Assembly (NCBI GenBank): GCA_965219565.1
Contig: OZ244780.1
Span: 1,116,001 to 1,180,000, forward strand
DNA length: 64,000 nt
DNA from: DAOUJI01 sp965219565
GTDB lineage: Bacteria; Chloroflexota; Dehalococcoidia; Lucifugimonadales; JAGWBF01
Direction of reading: 5' to 3'
Positions 1 through 9,259 of this stretch are shown here, piece after piece (the stretch's first letter is position 1; every line of letters starts with the position of its first letter). Made by a program: the position numbers and the translations under genes. A model generated the notes under the pieces. That model was not told the DNA's origin and ran no database searches. It saw nothing but the letters and a program-made list of their open reading frames with translations.

Positions 1-714
1 CCCTTTGTGGACGCTGGTAAGCGGCACCTCGGCTGTCGGGACCAGCCACAGGTCGTCTTCAACGTCCCGGTAGAGGTTGTCACCGAACTTGGGCAGGTTT
101 CCGGAGCCTTCCATGATTTCCCGCTTCACTACAGCCGGGAGCAACACTTCCGTGTATCCATGCTCGGACGTGTGGAGGTCCAGCATCCAGTTAATCAGAG
201 CCCGTTCAAGCCGGGCGCCCTGACCCTTGAGCAGGAAGAAGCGGGAACCCGACAGCTTCACTCCCCGCTGGAAATCGATTATTCCGAGACGCTCTCCCAA
301 GTCCCAATGAGGCAAAGGCTCGAAGTCGAACTCGGGAATTTCGCCCACTGTGTGTACCACCACGTTGTCTTCTTCACCCAAACCATCGGGCACGTCGTCC
401 AGCGGGAGGTTCGGCAGCTCCAAGAGCAGGTCTCTTATCTCCGAGTCCATCCGGTCGACTTCCTGCTCCGACGCCTTGATGTCATCCCCCACTTGCCGCA
501 TCTCGGCGATCAGCTCCGGCGGACGCTCCTTCATAGAGGAGATTTGCCGGCTTGTCTCGTTGCGGCGCGCCCGTAGCTCATCCCCTGTCTGAATCAGCTT
601 GCGGCGGCGGGAGTCAAGGTCAAGGAGCTTTTCGATGGGCGGGTCTTCACCTTTACGGACCAGAGCTTGAGCGATAACTTCCGGTTGGTTTCTGATGAGT
701 TCTATAGAGAGCAT
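1..714 (-). CDS. serS: Seryl-tRNA synthetase, N-terminal part (runs off the window)
   Basis: This cytoplasmic class II aminoacyl-tRNA synthetase charges tRNA-Ser with serine. Reading the minus strand from the ATG at 714 gives about 238 residues before the left edge. The start reads MLSIELIRNQPEVI, typical of SerS. It is followed by a charged helical stretch of about 100 residues, the tRNA-binding coiled-coil arm. The catalytic domain then begins with a P-H-W-D-L-G-E segment and a G-S-R-F-F-L-L-K-G segment; a T-A-E-V-P-L-T motif appears just before the edge. Class II motifs 2 and 3 lie outside the window. The start is 3 bases after the lysS stop, so the two are very probably cotranscribed and translationally coupled. 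Family identity is secure; only the C-terminus is unseen. Confidence 0.95.
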   Translation of the reverse strand, partial: MLSIELIRNQPEVIAQALVRKGEDPPIEKLLDLDSRRRKLIQTGDELRARRNETSRQISSMKERPPELIAEMRQVGDDIKASEQEVDRMDSEIRDLLLELPNLPLDDVPDGLGEEDNVVVHTVGEIPEFDFEPLPHWDLGERLGIIDFQRGVKLSGSRFFLLKGQGARLERALINWMLDLHTSEHGYTEVLLPAVVKREIMEGSGNLPKFGDNLYRDVEDDLWLVPTAEVPLTSVHKG

Positions 715-717
715 GGG

Positions 718-2217
718 CTATTTCTTTGACCTCATCTGGGGAAACAGCAGCGCGTCCCTCAGCGTGTTTTGCCCCGTCAGGAGCATGACCAGTCGATCTA
801 TCCCGATTCCCAAGCCTCCCGTGGGAGGCATCCCATGTTCCAGGGCCTCCAGGTAGTCCATGTCCGTGCGTTCGGCCTCCTCTTCCTGGAACTGTTCCCT
901 GAGCTGTTCCTGCTCGGCAAACCTCTCGGCCTGCTCATGGGGGTCGTTCAACTCGCTGTAGGCGTTGGCCAACTCCATGCCCCCGGCAAACCCTTCGAAC
1001 CTCTCCACCAACGCAGGGTCGTCGCGCTTCTCCTTGGCCAAGGGCGACATCACCTTTGGATAGTCCATGACAAAAACGGGTTGGATGAGGTTGGGCTCCA
1101 CGGTGGAAGAGAATATCTTGTCATACACCTTGAATGGCGGCACGTTGCGCAGGTCTATGCCCATGCCTCCGGCGGCGGCGGACAACTCCTCGATGGGCTT
1201 ATGGTCCCGAATGTAGGGGTCCAGGTCAAGCCCGGAACTGCTCTTGACAGCATCGCAGAAACTCACTCTCCGCCACGGCGGCGTAAAGTCGATTTCCATC
1301 TCCCGGTACACCGTCTTCGGCGACCCCAGGGCGGCGGACGCCACCTCAAAGACCATTTCCTCCACCATGTTCATAACGTCGCCATAGTCGGCGTAAGCCT
1401 CGTAGCTTTCCAGCAGCGTGAACTCCGGGTTGTGGTCCTGGTCCATGCCCTCGTTGCGGAAGACCCGGCCTATCTCATACACCTTGTCGAACCCCCCGAC
1501 GATGAGCCTCTTTAGGTAGAGTTCGGTGGCTATCCGGAGGTATAAGTCTTCATCCAGCACGTGGTGGTGGGTGATGAAGGGTCTGGCCAGGGCGCCTGCC
1601 GGTATCGGCACCAGCACTGGCGTGTCCACCTCTATAAATCCCCGGGCGTCCAGGAACGATCTGATCCCATTGATGATCTTGTTGCGTTGGATGAAGACGG
1701 TCTTGACTTCCGGGTTGGCGATCAGGTCCAGATGCCGTTGGCGGTAGCGCACCTCCACGTCCTTGAGACCATGCCATTTTTCAGGAAGAGGGCGCATGGA
1801 CTTGGAAAGGACCTTCAACTCCCTGACTTCGACGGTCACCTCTCCGGTGCGAGTACGGAACAGGGGGCCGCTGACTCCCAGGAAGTCACCGATGTCCAGG
1901 TCTCTGACTAGCTGGAACTCATCCTCCAGCACGTCCCGCCGGAAATGGGCCTGGATTTTTCCTGAAGAGTCTCGCAGGTCCAGAAATGCGGCTTTGCCCA
2001 TGATGCGCATGGACATGATGCGACCGGCCACTGAAACAGTCTGGCCCGAATGACCGTCTCCCCCCGACTCCGACTCGCGGTCAATGAACAGGGATATGGC
2101 TTGTTCGGCCGTACAAGTCCTGCGATAGCGCGCCGGATAGGGGTCTATTCCCTTGTCTCTGAGTTGGTCGAGCTTGTCCTGGCGGCTTCGGAGGAGCTCT
2201 TCTCCACGTTCGGGCAT
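718..2217 (-). CDS. lysS: Lysyl-tRNA synthetase, class II
   Basis: This 499-residue protein, the usual length for bacterial LysS, attaches lysine to tRNA-Lys. The N-terminal third is an OB-fold anticodon-binding domain (about residues 60-150, with V-A-G-R-I-M-S-M-R). Class II motif 2 is visible near residue 255 (F-R-N-E-G-M-D-Q-D-H-N-P-E-F). Motif 3 is near residue 468 (G-G-L-G-I-G-I-D-R-L-V-M-L-L). The chosen start lies 4 bases after the greA stop. Gene order greA-lysS-serS on one strand with 3-4 base gaps indicates a housekeeping operon. Nothing unusual is visible in the sequence. Confidence 0.97.
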   Translation of the reverse strand: MPERGEELLRSRQDKLDQLRDKGIDPYPARYRRTCTAEQAISLFIDRESESGGDGHSGQTVSVAGRIMSMRIMGKAAFLDLRDSSGKIQAHFRRDVLEDEFQLVRDLDIGDFLGVSGPLFRTRTGEVTVEVRELKVLSKSMRPLPEKWHGLKDVEVRYRQRHLDLIANPEVKTVFIQRNKIINGIRSFLDARGFIEVDTPVLVPIPAGALARPFITHHHVLDEDLYLRIATELYLKRLIVGGFDKVYEIGRVFRNEGMDQDHNPEFTLLESYEAYADYGDVMNMVEEMVFEVASAALGSPKTVYREMEIDFTPPWRRVSFCDAVKSSSGLDLDPYIRDHKPIEELSAAAGGMGIDLRNVPPFKVYDKIFSSTVEPNLIQPVFVMDYPKVMSPLAKEKRDDPALVERFEGFAGGMELANAYSELNDPHEQAERFAEQEQLREQFQEEEAERTDMDYLEALEHGMPPTGGLGIGIDRLVMLLTGQNTLRDALLFPQMRSKK

Positions 2218-2221
2218 GAGG

Positions 2222-2689
2222 CTACCGGATTTCCAGTATCTCCAGGTTTGTCGTACCGGCCGGCGCTGTCACGCTGGCAATGTCTCCTATGTGCTTTCCC
2301 AACAGCGCCTTTCCGGTGGGAGATACGTTGGATATCCTGCCTTCTGCGGGGTTGGCTTCGGTGCTCCCCACGATGGTGTAGCGGACTTTTTTCCCCTTGT
2401 CGGTTTTTACGGTCACCCGCGATCCGATATCGACAGTGTCCGAAACTCCCGACTTTTCATTGATGATGGCGGCGTTGGCCAGGGCGTTCCCTACGGTAAG
2501 TAGGCGCCCTTCGATAAACGCCTGCTCGTTTTTCGCTTCTTCATACTCGGCGTTGTCGACAGCGCCGCCGATTTCCTTGGCCTTCTGTATCCGCTCGGCG
2601 ACCCCCTGCCTACGTGTCGTAGACAGCTCTTCATATTCAGCTTTTAGCTTAGCCAAACCCTCTTTCGTCAAGTAAGTCGGCTCGGCCAT
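2222..2689 (-). CDS. greA: Transcription elongation factor GreA
   Basis: GreA is a small (155 aa) RNA polymerase secondary-channel factor that stimulates cleavage of backtracked transcripts. The N-terminal half is the long antiparallel coiled coil, starting T-Y-L-T-K-E-G-L-A-K-L. It carries a D-N-A-E-Y-E-E-A-K-N-E-Q segment, the acidic tip and helix typical of GreA. The C-terminal half is the FKBP-like domain (I-V-G-S-T-E-A-N-P, then G-R-I-S-N-V-S-P-T-G-K-A-L-L-G-K). A strong GGAGGGGAGGGG ribosome-binding sequence sits just upstream of the ATG at 2689. It is the first gene of the greA-lysS-serS operon. GreA/LysS adjacency is common in bacteria. Confidence 0.97.
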   Translation of the reverse strand: MAEPTYLTKEGLAKLKAEYEELSTTRRQGVAERIQKAKEIGGAVDNAEYEEAKNEQAFIEGRLLTVGNALANAAIINEKSGVSDTVDIGSRVTVKTDKGKKVRYTIVGSTEANPAEGRISNVSPTGKALLGKHIGDIASVTAPAGTTNLEILEIR

Positions 2690-3025
2690 CGTGTCCCCTC
2701 CCCTCCAAAAAGAGAAAAAGACTGCGGGCTCCTATCGAAAAGGAAGCCCCAGTCAGCGATTGCAGTGTATATAAAACAGCGCCGTTTGTAAAGGGTCTGT
2801 GCTCGGTCAGGGTGTGCGGCGTCTCAACGGCCGCCGACCGCCACGAGCCCACCCTAGAGATTTGCAAGCTGCTCTCCCCGAGAGGGGCTCCTTCCTTGGA
2901 AGGACAGCGCCGCTAGCCACAGAGATTCAACGCTTCTACGTTTTCGTTGCAGCGTGAGCGCCCAACCGGGTACTATATTATTGAACTTCGGCGCAACTCC
3001 CTTGGCTAAAGCAGGAGTGTGTAAC
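2690..3025. other. Divergent intergenic region between greA and the PPOX gene
   Basis: This 336-base spacer separates two divergent genes, so it should hold both promoters. Purine-rich ribosome-binding sequences are visible at both ends. An AT-rich patch (TATATA, about 2767-2772) could be a -10 element for greA, but no well-spaced -35 is obvious. No coding potential or RNA gene is recognisable. Confidence 0.4.
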
Positions 3026-3634
3026 ATGAGCGTCAAGAGCTATTCGGAATTACGGGACGTTTATAAGCCACCTGCTCCGCGTGCCGTGCAGAAGGTGTTG
3101 GACCACCTGGATGTTCACTGTCGGAACTTCATATCCCTTTCTCCCCTTTGCGTTCTGAGTTCCGCCAACGCTGGGGGACAGGCTGACGCCTCTCCCCGGG
3201 GCGACCCGCCTGGATTTGTGAAGGTCTTGGACAACAAGACTTTGCTGCTTCCTGACCGCCCAGGGAACAACCAGGTGGACTCGTTTCAGAACATCGTGGG
3301 GAACCCAGGCGTGGGCTTGCTCTTCTTCGTGCCGGGGATGAACGAGACCCTGCGTGTGAAGGGCAAGGCGGAGATAGTGACCGACGACGATGAACTGGAG
3401 TCGATGACGGTTAAGGGACGACCTCCGGTGTCCGGACTGCGGATCACCGTGGAAGAAGCGTTCCTCCACTGTGGCCGGGCCCTGATACGTTCGCGGGTCT
3501 GGGACCCTGACGTCCAGATAGAGCGTTCGGACTACCCCACCTATGGGCAGGTGCTGGCGGACCAGATAGCAGGCGCCGACGCGACGGAGATCGACGACTC
3601 CGAGGACGAGGCCAACCGGGAAAGGCTTTATTAG
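3026..3634 (+). CDS. Pyridoxamine 5'-phosphate oxidase-family FMN-binding protein (DR2398-like)
   Basis: A protein of about 202 residues with the split-barrel flavin-binding fold of the PPOX family. Visible features include L-S-S-A-N-A-G-G-Q-A-D-A-S-P-R-G-D-P-P-G-F near residue 45, the signature of the DR_2398-type subgroup. These are followed by L-L-L-P-D-R-P-G-N-N-Q-V-D-S-F and a hydrophobic strand G-V-G-L-L-F-F-V-P-G. Members are flavin-dependent oxidoreductases of unknown natural substrate. The ATG at 3026 is preferred over an upstream ATG at 2954. A GGAG motif lies 8 bases before it, and the extra 24 upstream residues do not look like the family. It is divergent from greA and convergent with the lipoprotein gene that follows. 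Confidence 0.85.
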   Translation: MSVKSYSELRDVYKPPAPRAVQKVLDHLDVHCRNFISLSPLCVLSSANAGGQADASPRGDPPGFVKVLDNKTLLLPDRPGNNQVDSFQNIVGNPGVGLLFFVPGMNETLRVKGKAEIVTDDDELESMTVKGRPPVSGLRITVEEAFLHCGRALIRSRVWDPDVQIERSDYPTYGQVLADQIAGADATEIDDSEDEANRERLY

Positions 3635-3661
3635 CCCAACGGCAAGGGGGCCGCGGGGCCG

Positions 3662-5461
3662 CTAACGGCGCCACTCGGCGATGTTCCACAGTTCGCTGTC
3701 CCAAGCGTTCATGCGGACCCCCTGCAGGGTGTCGGCGTGCGCTGAAACGAGGCCCCGCAGCGCCAGGGGAATCTCGTAATAGCTCTGCACGTAGATGTCG
3801 TTGAGCTGTTTCACTAAGGCGTCCCGCTCGGGCCCGATTCTCGTTTGAGCAAGCTGGGTTAGCAGCCCGTCATAGGTTTCGTTGCAGGTGCGGGCGTTGT
3901 TCCCGGCGGCCCAGTTGTTCTCCCGGCTCTGGATATGCTCGCAACCACTGCTGACCAGATGCAGCTGCGGGTCAATGTCGGGGCCGGTTGTGTACATCTG
4001 TACGTCGGCGAAGAACCTGCGGTAGGTCGTCCCCTTGTCGACGGCGGGGTCGCCGCCGAAAAATACGCTGGCATCGTGCTGGACCAGTTCAGTCTCGATC
4101 CCTATCTCGCTCCACCAGTCCCGAATAAGGGCCTGCGTGTCCTGCCGGATGGCGTTCATTGTGGTCTGATACGTTATCCGCAGGGGGACACCGTTGTATT
4201 CGCGCACACCGTCTCCGTCGGTGTCCAGGACCCCGTTTCCGTCCAACAGCGCCTTGGCTCCTTCGATGTCTTGGGTTAGACACCCGTCGTTCTCGGTTGA
4301 GGCGTACCTCGGAGGGGCCATGATTAGATTGCAAGCGGGCTTTGCTGCAAAGCCGTAGAGTTCCTCCGCGATGCGTGTGCGATCGATGGCCATGGACATG
4401 GCCTGTGGAATCGGCGTGAACGTCAGGAAGGGGTGGGGGTTCTGGCCGTCCAGGTATTCGGAGCGGTCGTCGCCTAGATCTGGGTCGGGGTTGGTCTGAT
4501 TGACGACAATGCGTTCGACGTCACCGGCAAAGGCCGAAATTATCTTGCCCATCCCCCCCGCTTCCATCGCTGCCAGCGTCTCCGGCTCGATCTGGAGGTT
4601 CCAGGCGTAATCGGCTTCACCCGTTTCCAGCACGGCCTGCGCTGCCGACTGAGCGTCGCCCCCTCCGACGATAACAACACGGTCGAAATAGGGCGTCTCG
4701 CCCCTGTAGAACTGGTTGCGCTCATAGACGGCTTGGTCGTTGGGCGTAAACTCGACTATTCGATAGGGACCGGAGCCCAGAGGAGTCCTGTTCTGCACGT
4801 CACAAGTCCTCGCTGCGGCCCCGACGCAGTCGGCGAACTGTGCTTTGCTGATGACGGGCGTGCTGGCGCTCACGAAAGCATTGTAAGGGTACGTAGCTGG
4901 CGTCTCGAACCTGATCTCCACGGTCAGGTCGTCCAGTACTTGAACGGATGTGATTCCCGAAAAGGTGTCCTTGCCGGAGCATCCGGTCGCCTCATCCGTG
5001 CAGTAGCGCCAAGTGAAGACTACGTCACGGGCCGTGAGGGCGCTGCCGTCAGACCACTTAAGGCCCCCATGCAGCTTCCATGTGATGGACATCAGGTCTT
5101 CTGCAACCCCTCCGTTCTCAACGGTCGGGATTTCTACGGCCAACCTTGGCGTAAGCTCGCCGTCGGGGTCGTAGCTGGCCAGTGGTTCAAGGGTGACGGC
5201 GGCGGCGTCCCGGTCCTTATACCCGTCCGCCAAGTATGGGCTGGGCAATGAGGGGGCTTGCCAGTAGCGGACGGTCAACACCTTCTCCCCGGGCGCAACC
5301 TCCGTCGGCGTAGGGGCGCTGGTGGGAGTCGGTGTGTTGGCCGGAAGCTTTGTAGCCGTGGGCGGTGGGTCCTCCCCGCACGAAGACAGCATGGCTGCCG
5401 TCAGCAGACCCGCTAACCCAATCCACGGTGTCTTCTGGACCCACTCTCTCAGTACACTCAC
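3662..5461 (-). CDS. Peptide/solute-binding lipoprotein, ABC transporter family 5
   Basis: This extracellular substrate-binding protein (about 599 aa) belongs to the oligopeptide/nickel-binding family 5 (SBP_bac_5). The signal peptide is hydrophobic and ends in a lipobox L-S-S-C, then a Pro/Thr-rich linker tethers it to the membrane. Core motifs include L-K-W-S-D-G-S-A-L-T-A-R-D-V-V-F-T-W, G-S-G-P-Y-R-I-V-E and M-A-I-D-R-T-R-I-A-E. The start is uncertain. The open frame extends into the upstream gene, but that part is compositionally wrong. A GTG at 5461, just before the signal peptide, is the best choice (an alternative GTG is at 5479); no clear Shine-Dalgarno is seen. No permease or ATPase gene is adjacent, so it is an orphan binding protein here. 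Confidence 0.85.
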   Translation of the reverse strand: MSVLREWVQKTPWIGLAGLLTAAMLSSCGEDPPPTATKLPANTPTPTSAPTPTEVAPGEKVLTVRYWQAPSLPSPYLADGYKDRDAAAVTLEPLASYDPDGELTPRLAVEIPTVENGGVAEDLMSITWKLHGGLKWSDGSALTARDVVFTWRYCTDEATGCSGKDTFSGITSVQVLDDLTVEIRFETPATYPYNAFVSASTPVISKAQFADCVGAAARTCDVQNRTPLGSGPYRIVEFTPNDQAVYERNQFYRGETPYFDRVVIVGGGDAQSAAQAVLETGEADYAWNLQIEPETLAAMEAGGMGKIISAFAGDVERIVVNQTNPDPDLGDDRSEYLDGQNPHPFLTFTPIPQAMSMAIDRTRIAEELYGFAAKPACNLIMAPPRYASTENDGCLTQDIEGAKALLDGNGVLDTDGDGVREYNGVPLRITYQTTMNAIRQDTQALIRDWWSEIGIETELVQHDASVFFGGDPAVDKGTTYRRFFADVQMYTTGPDIDPQLHLVSSGCEHIQSRENNWAAGNNARTCNETYDGLLTQLAQTRIGPERDALVKQLNDIYVQSYYEIPLALRGLVSAHADTLQGVRMNAWDSELWNIAEWRR

Positions 5462-5519
5462 TGTGCGCGAAGTGAACACCAAGCGATCCCAAAGACGTCT
5501 CAGTCGAGTGCGTCCGCGG

Positions 5520-6710
5520 CTACCACTTAGTGGACTCTTCCGCGTATACGTGGTCGGGCAACGCGTAGCGGATTCCGTCCTCGTCGTACGCCGAAGTCTC
5601 GAGCAAGCCCGTGAATCTGTTGAAGTTGCTCTGCTGGCGACGGCCCGCAAACAGGCTACCCAAGAGGTGCTCGTAACGGTGTTGCAGTTTGAACCAGCCG
5701 ACAGCTCCAAAAGCGGAAAGGGGCGGATACATCAGCGCTTTGGCAGTCTCATTACCGATAAGTCCGCGGGAAAGGCGGTACACGTACTGAGCTAAGCTGC
5801 GGCGGCCCTTCGGATCAGTCACCCCGGCAATCAACGGCGCCGAGTTGACCAAAGCGTGGGCCATGACGACCGATTCAATTTCGGAACTGGGCTCGCACAT
5901 GAGAGCGACGTCATACAGTTTCAGGGCATCTTTCCCGTCATGGAACAGGATAGTCTCGGGAATGCCCATCAAGTAACCGGAGTAGCGCCAAACGGCCATG
6001 AAGCTCGCGTACTCTTCGTCATTGTAGTCAGCGCCCAGGGTTTTCATGTGTTTCAATAACCTTGCCGAAAAAGCGGAAATAGCATAACCCAAATGGGCCG
6101 CGCTAATCGGCGCACCCCAAGCTTCGGCATCCCAATCTTCCGTATTGTTTAAGAGTTGCCTTGTCCGGGCGTGGACTATTCTGATGCGGACTGAAAGTTT
6201 CCAGCCCTCTCCATACCTGTACATGCCTCCAGGAAGAAATATCTCCATCATATGACGGTTATTCTGTCCCAAACGCCTGACTCCCTGGTCACGCACCTTC
6301 CCGGTGATGATGAAGGACTTTGCTATATTCGTTGTAAAGCCTTCTATCAGAACTCCTGCAACGAATGCCGCCAGGACCAGATATGAGTTCCTGTGAAACA
6401 TGCGGACAGCCGGGGCGAACGCTGCATAATCGAGCCATTCCGGAGTAGTTTCCGCGTCCTTGAAGAATTCTCGCAGCGACTCCGGCGCGTCCCGCAGAGC
6501 CTCCTCGCCTTCTTCTTCCATAGCCGCTCGAATGAGTCGTTCTTGCTCTTCTGTACTAAGGTGTGCGAGGTCTGCCGTCATCGCTTCACCCAGTGGGTCT
6601 CCAATGTGTGTGTGCGCGACGTAATTGGCAGCTATTTCAGGCGCAACAGCACGGGCCTTTTCGTAACCCGGCTTGTAGTCAGTCGGTATGTTGTCGGTCA
6701 GTATGCTCAT
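5520..6710 (-). CDS. MpaB/latex-clearing-type oxygenase (DUF2236 family)
   Basis: This 396-residue protein belongs to the ER-bound oxygenase MpaB / rubber oxygenase (Lcp) family, heme-dependent or putative oxygenases. Family features are visible in the middle: G-V-R-R-L-G-Q-N-N-R-H, then V-R-I-R-I-V-H-A-R-T-R and D-A-E-A-W-G-A-P-I-S. In Lcp, residues of this region coordinate the heme. Helices near residues 110-140 (Y-L-V-L-A-A-F-V-A-G-V-L-I-E-G-F) are hydrophobic. The ATG at 6710 is used because GGGAGGAG sits just upstream; four upstream in-frame codons are less likely. The substrate is unknown. It lies between the MMPL exporter and the binding lipoprotein, all on the minus strand. Confidence 0.82.
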   Translation of the reverse strand: MSILTDNIPTDYKPGYEKARAVAPEIAANYVAHTHIGDPLGEAMTADLAHLSTEEQERLIRAAMEEEGEEALRDAPESLREFFKDAETTPEWLDYAAFAPAVRMFHRNSYLVLAAFVAGVLIEGFTTNIAKSFIITGKVRDQGVRRLGQNNRHMMEIFLPGGMYRYGEGWKLSVRIRIVHARTRQLLNNTEDWDAEAWGAPISAAHLGYAISAFSARLLKHMKTLGADYNDEEYASFMAVWRYSGYLMGIPETILFHDGKDALKLYDVALMCEPSSEIESVVMAHALVNSAPLIAGVTDPKGRRSLAQYVYRLSRGLIGNETAKALMYPPLSAFGAVGWFKLQHRYEHLLGSLFAGRRQQSNFNRFTGLLETSAYDEDGIRYALPDHVYAEESTKW

Positions 6711-6750
6711 GGCTCCTCCCATATCGACTCCGTTATCTACAATTTTAACT

Positions 6751-9003
6751 TCATTCTTCCTTCGGTTCCACCCGCAGGTCAGGAAGCCAACTCAACCAGG
6801 ACGGCAGGTACCAGTTCCGCCTGCCCAGCACTTCCATGCTGGCGGGGACCAGGACCGAGCGGACCAGCGTGGCGTCGAGCAAGACGGCCACTGCCAGTCC
6901 GAATCCGACTTGCTGGTTGATGATGGTGTCGCCTGAGGCGAAAGCACCGAACACTGCGACCATTATGAGGGCCGCCCCGGTGATAATCCCGGCGGTCGAC
7001 CGCAGCCCGTAGGCTACCGCCTCGGCGTTGTCCCCGGTCTGGTCATAGCGCTCACGGATGCGGCTCAGAAGGAACACGTGGTAGTCCATGGACAGCCCGA
7101 AGAGGATGGAGAACAGAAACAGAGGTATCCAGACGTCGATGACCTCGGCTTGTTGAAACCCCAGGAGGTCCGCCGCCACCCCTTTCTGGAACACCAGGAC
7201 TATCAACCCATACGCCGTTCCGACGGAGAGAAGGTTCATGATGACGGCTTTGATGGGTATGACTATAGACCTGAAGACCAGCATCAATATCAAGAAGCTG
7301 CATCCAAGCACGAATGCGAACACAATGGGCGTGTACACCCGCACTATGGAAAACGTGTCCGCGGCCTCCGCGGTCACACCTCCGACCAGGATTTCCGCGT
7401 CGACTCCATCGAAAGCGTCAGGGACGTACCTGTCTCGGATCGTGGACACCACGTCCACCGTATCCCGACTGCGGGACTCTCCTGGGACAAATACCGTTAG
7501 GTTGGCTAAGTCCCTCGAGTCGTTGACGTCTGGGATGGGGAAGACCTGCACTCCCGGGTGGGCTGCCAGGGAAGCTTGCAACTTTCCTATCCCCTCCTGT
7601 ACGCCGGGACTGTCGATGTCTCCATCTATGACGATGTCGGTGGGGTAGACCAGCCCAAAGGAGAACTCCTCTTCAATGACGAAGAAGGCTTCCCTGGTTT
7701 GGGCGCCTTCCGGGAACACATCGACGCCGTTAAGTCCGGTGTTGATTCCTGGCCACTGGAAGTAGAAGAGGGTGACGGCTATCATGGGCGCCCCGACCGC
7801 GATGATGCTGATGACGGGGTAACGCATGACCATCCGGGTTACCAACTCCCAGAACCCTCGCCCGGAGCCGTCGCTGGACTGGGAGGGCTGGGTCGCTTTC
7901 TTTCCGAAGAAGGGGACTGGCAATCGATTCAACCTGTCGCCGTGAACCGCAAGGTTGGCTGGCAGGAAGGTGAAGGTGGCCGCCAAGGCGACCAGCACAA
8001 CCAGTATCGCCCCGAGGCCGAGGGACTGGAAGAAGGAGAAGGGCACTATCAGCATTCCGCAGAGGGCGATGATCACCGTCACTCCGCTGAACAGCACCGT
8101 GCGGCCCGCCGTCGCGCCTGCACGTTCTATAGCCTCGTACTTGTCCAGGCCGCGCGCCATCTCATCCCTGAACCGGGAGATGATGAGTATGGAATAGTCG
8201 ATGCCCACCGCCAGGCCAATCATTATGATCATCAGCGTGACGAAGAAGACCAGGTCCAGTACCTGGCCAATTAACGCCGTTATGCCAAGGGCGACTATGA
8301 TGGCGACGAGGGACAAGCCTATAGGCATGAGCACGGCTACGAGGGTACCGAAGAGCACAACGAGGATGATGAGGGCAATCGGGATGCCTATTCTCTCTCC
8401 CTGGCGCAGGTCATTTTCCGCCAGTTCGTTTTGCTCGTGGGAGATGCTGGCGTCCCCTACCGTGAGCACTCGGAAGCCGTCCGCGCCGTTCGCTTCCTCA
8501 ACGACCTCCACGACATGCTGGACGTTTTTCACTGCGTCTTCGTAGCCGCCGGTCATGATGAACGGCATAATCGTGGTCTTGCGGTCGTCGGACACGAGGT
8601 TCTCGTCCGGGGGACTAGACAGGTAGTAGTTCGGCACAGGGGTTACGATGTCGTCTCCCAGAGAAGCTATCTCGTGGTGGACCGCTTCGACTTTCGCCCG
8701 GAATTCCGGGTCATCCACGGTCAGGGACTCCGACTGGACGATGACTATTTCGGTTAACGGTGTGGTGCGACCCCCTTTTTCTTCCAGCAGACGTTCCGCG
8801 CGGGAGGACTCGGCGCCTCCGCTGAGCTTGAGCTCGGTGGTGGTCGCCGGCTTGAGGAAGTCGGTTAATTGGGGCCCGGGTCCCAGTTCGCTGTCAACGG
8901 CGAACCCGCCGGAGATGATTCCCACTATGGCCCAAACCGCGAGAACGGTTTTCGGCCTTCGGGCACAGAAGCGGGCCAGGAATTCGGTGGATAGGAACTT
9001 CAA
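6751..9003 (-). CDS. MMPL/RND-family membrane transporter
   Basis: A 750-residue integral membrane protein of the MMPL/RND superfamily, which exports lipids, pigments or small molecules using proton motive force. It shows the two-fold RND layout. One N-terminal membrane helix (about 18-38) precedes a large periplasmic loop. A helix bundle follows with G-I-D-Y-S-I-L-I-I-S-R-F-R (about 268), then a second loop and a second bundle with G-L-S-M-D-Y-H-V-F-L-L-S-R-I-R-E (about 640). The paired D-Y motifs are the MMPL hallmark and probably the proton path. A dyad sequence lies upstream (9062-9098). No adaptor or outer-membrane partner is nearby, as expected for a bacterium with a simple envelope. 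The substrate cannot be told from sequence. Confidence 0.9.
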   Translation of the reverse strand: MKFLSTEFLARFCARRPKTVLAVWAIVGIISGGFAVDSELGPGPQLTDFLKPATTTELKLSGGAESSRAERLLEEKGGRTTPLTEIVIVQSESLTVDDPEFRAKVEAVHHEIASLGDDIVTPVPNYYLSSPPDENLVSDDRKTTIMPFIMTGGYEDAVKNVQHVVEVVEEANGADGFRVLTVGDASISHEQNELAENDLRQGERIGIPIALIILVVLFGTLVAVLMPIGLSLVAIIVALGITALIGQVLDLVFFVTLMIIMIGLAVGIDYSILIISRFRDEMARGLDKYEAIERAGATAGRTVLFSGVTVIIALCGMLIVPFSFFQSLGLGAILVVLVALAATFTFLPANLAVHGDRLNRLPVPFFGKKATQPSQSSDGSGRGFWELVTRMVMRYPVISIIAVGAPMIAVTLFYFQWPGINTGLNGVDVFPEGAQTREAFFVIEEEFSFGLVYPTDIVIDGDIDSPGVQEGIGKLQASLAAHPGVQVFPIPDVNDSRDLANLTVFVPGESRSRDTVDVVSTIRDRYVPDAFDGVDAEILVGGVTAEAADTFSIVRVYTPIVFAFVLGCSFLILMLVFRSIVIPIKAVIMNLLSVGTAYGLIVLVFQKGVAADLLGFQQAEVIDVWIPLFLFSILFGLSMDYHVFLLSRIRERYDQTGDNAEAVAYGLRSTAGIITGAALIMVAVFGAFASGDTIINQQVGFGLAVAVLLDATLVRSVLVPASMEVLGRRNWYLPSWLSWLPDLRVEPKEE

Positions 9004-9061
9004 CGCTGGACCTTTATCATCGATGGCCCTCCGAGCGGGGGCCTCTTATTTTTAGCGCTTA

Positions 9062-9098
9062 TTAGGAATTGCTGCCTTATTCAGGCAATCGTTCCTAA
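9062..9098. promoter_or_regulatory. Inverted repeat upstream of the MMPL gene, possible operator
   Basis: The outer arms TTAGGAA (9062-9068) and TTCCTAA (9092-9098) pair perfectly. Inner blocks TTGC/GCAA and GCCT/AGGC also pair, with a small bulge. The repeat lies about 60-95 bases before the MMPL start. Exporters of this family are often controlled by TetR-type repressors binding such dyads, so an operator is plausible. It could instead be a transcript hairpin. Confidence 0.35.
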
Positions 9099-9259
9099 CT
9101 ATACTGGCGGGATAACCGCCGTTCAAGACATAGCAGTACGAGCTGGGCACAACGCTGAAAGGGGATGCGGCGTCGCACAGGTCGTGGGAGTGAAGGCTGG
9201 CGTTTCACAGTGGTGGGTAGGAGGGACGGGATCGGGGACTTGGAAACGCGTTGGTCGAG

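Noticed and set aside
769..1515. Plus-strand frame of 248 codons
   Set aside because: Antisense to lysS; shadow of a conserved gene.
7558..8274. Plus-strand frame of about 238 codons
   Set aside because: Antisense to the MMPL transporter, low-complexity acidic composition, no start signal.
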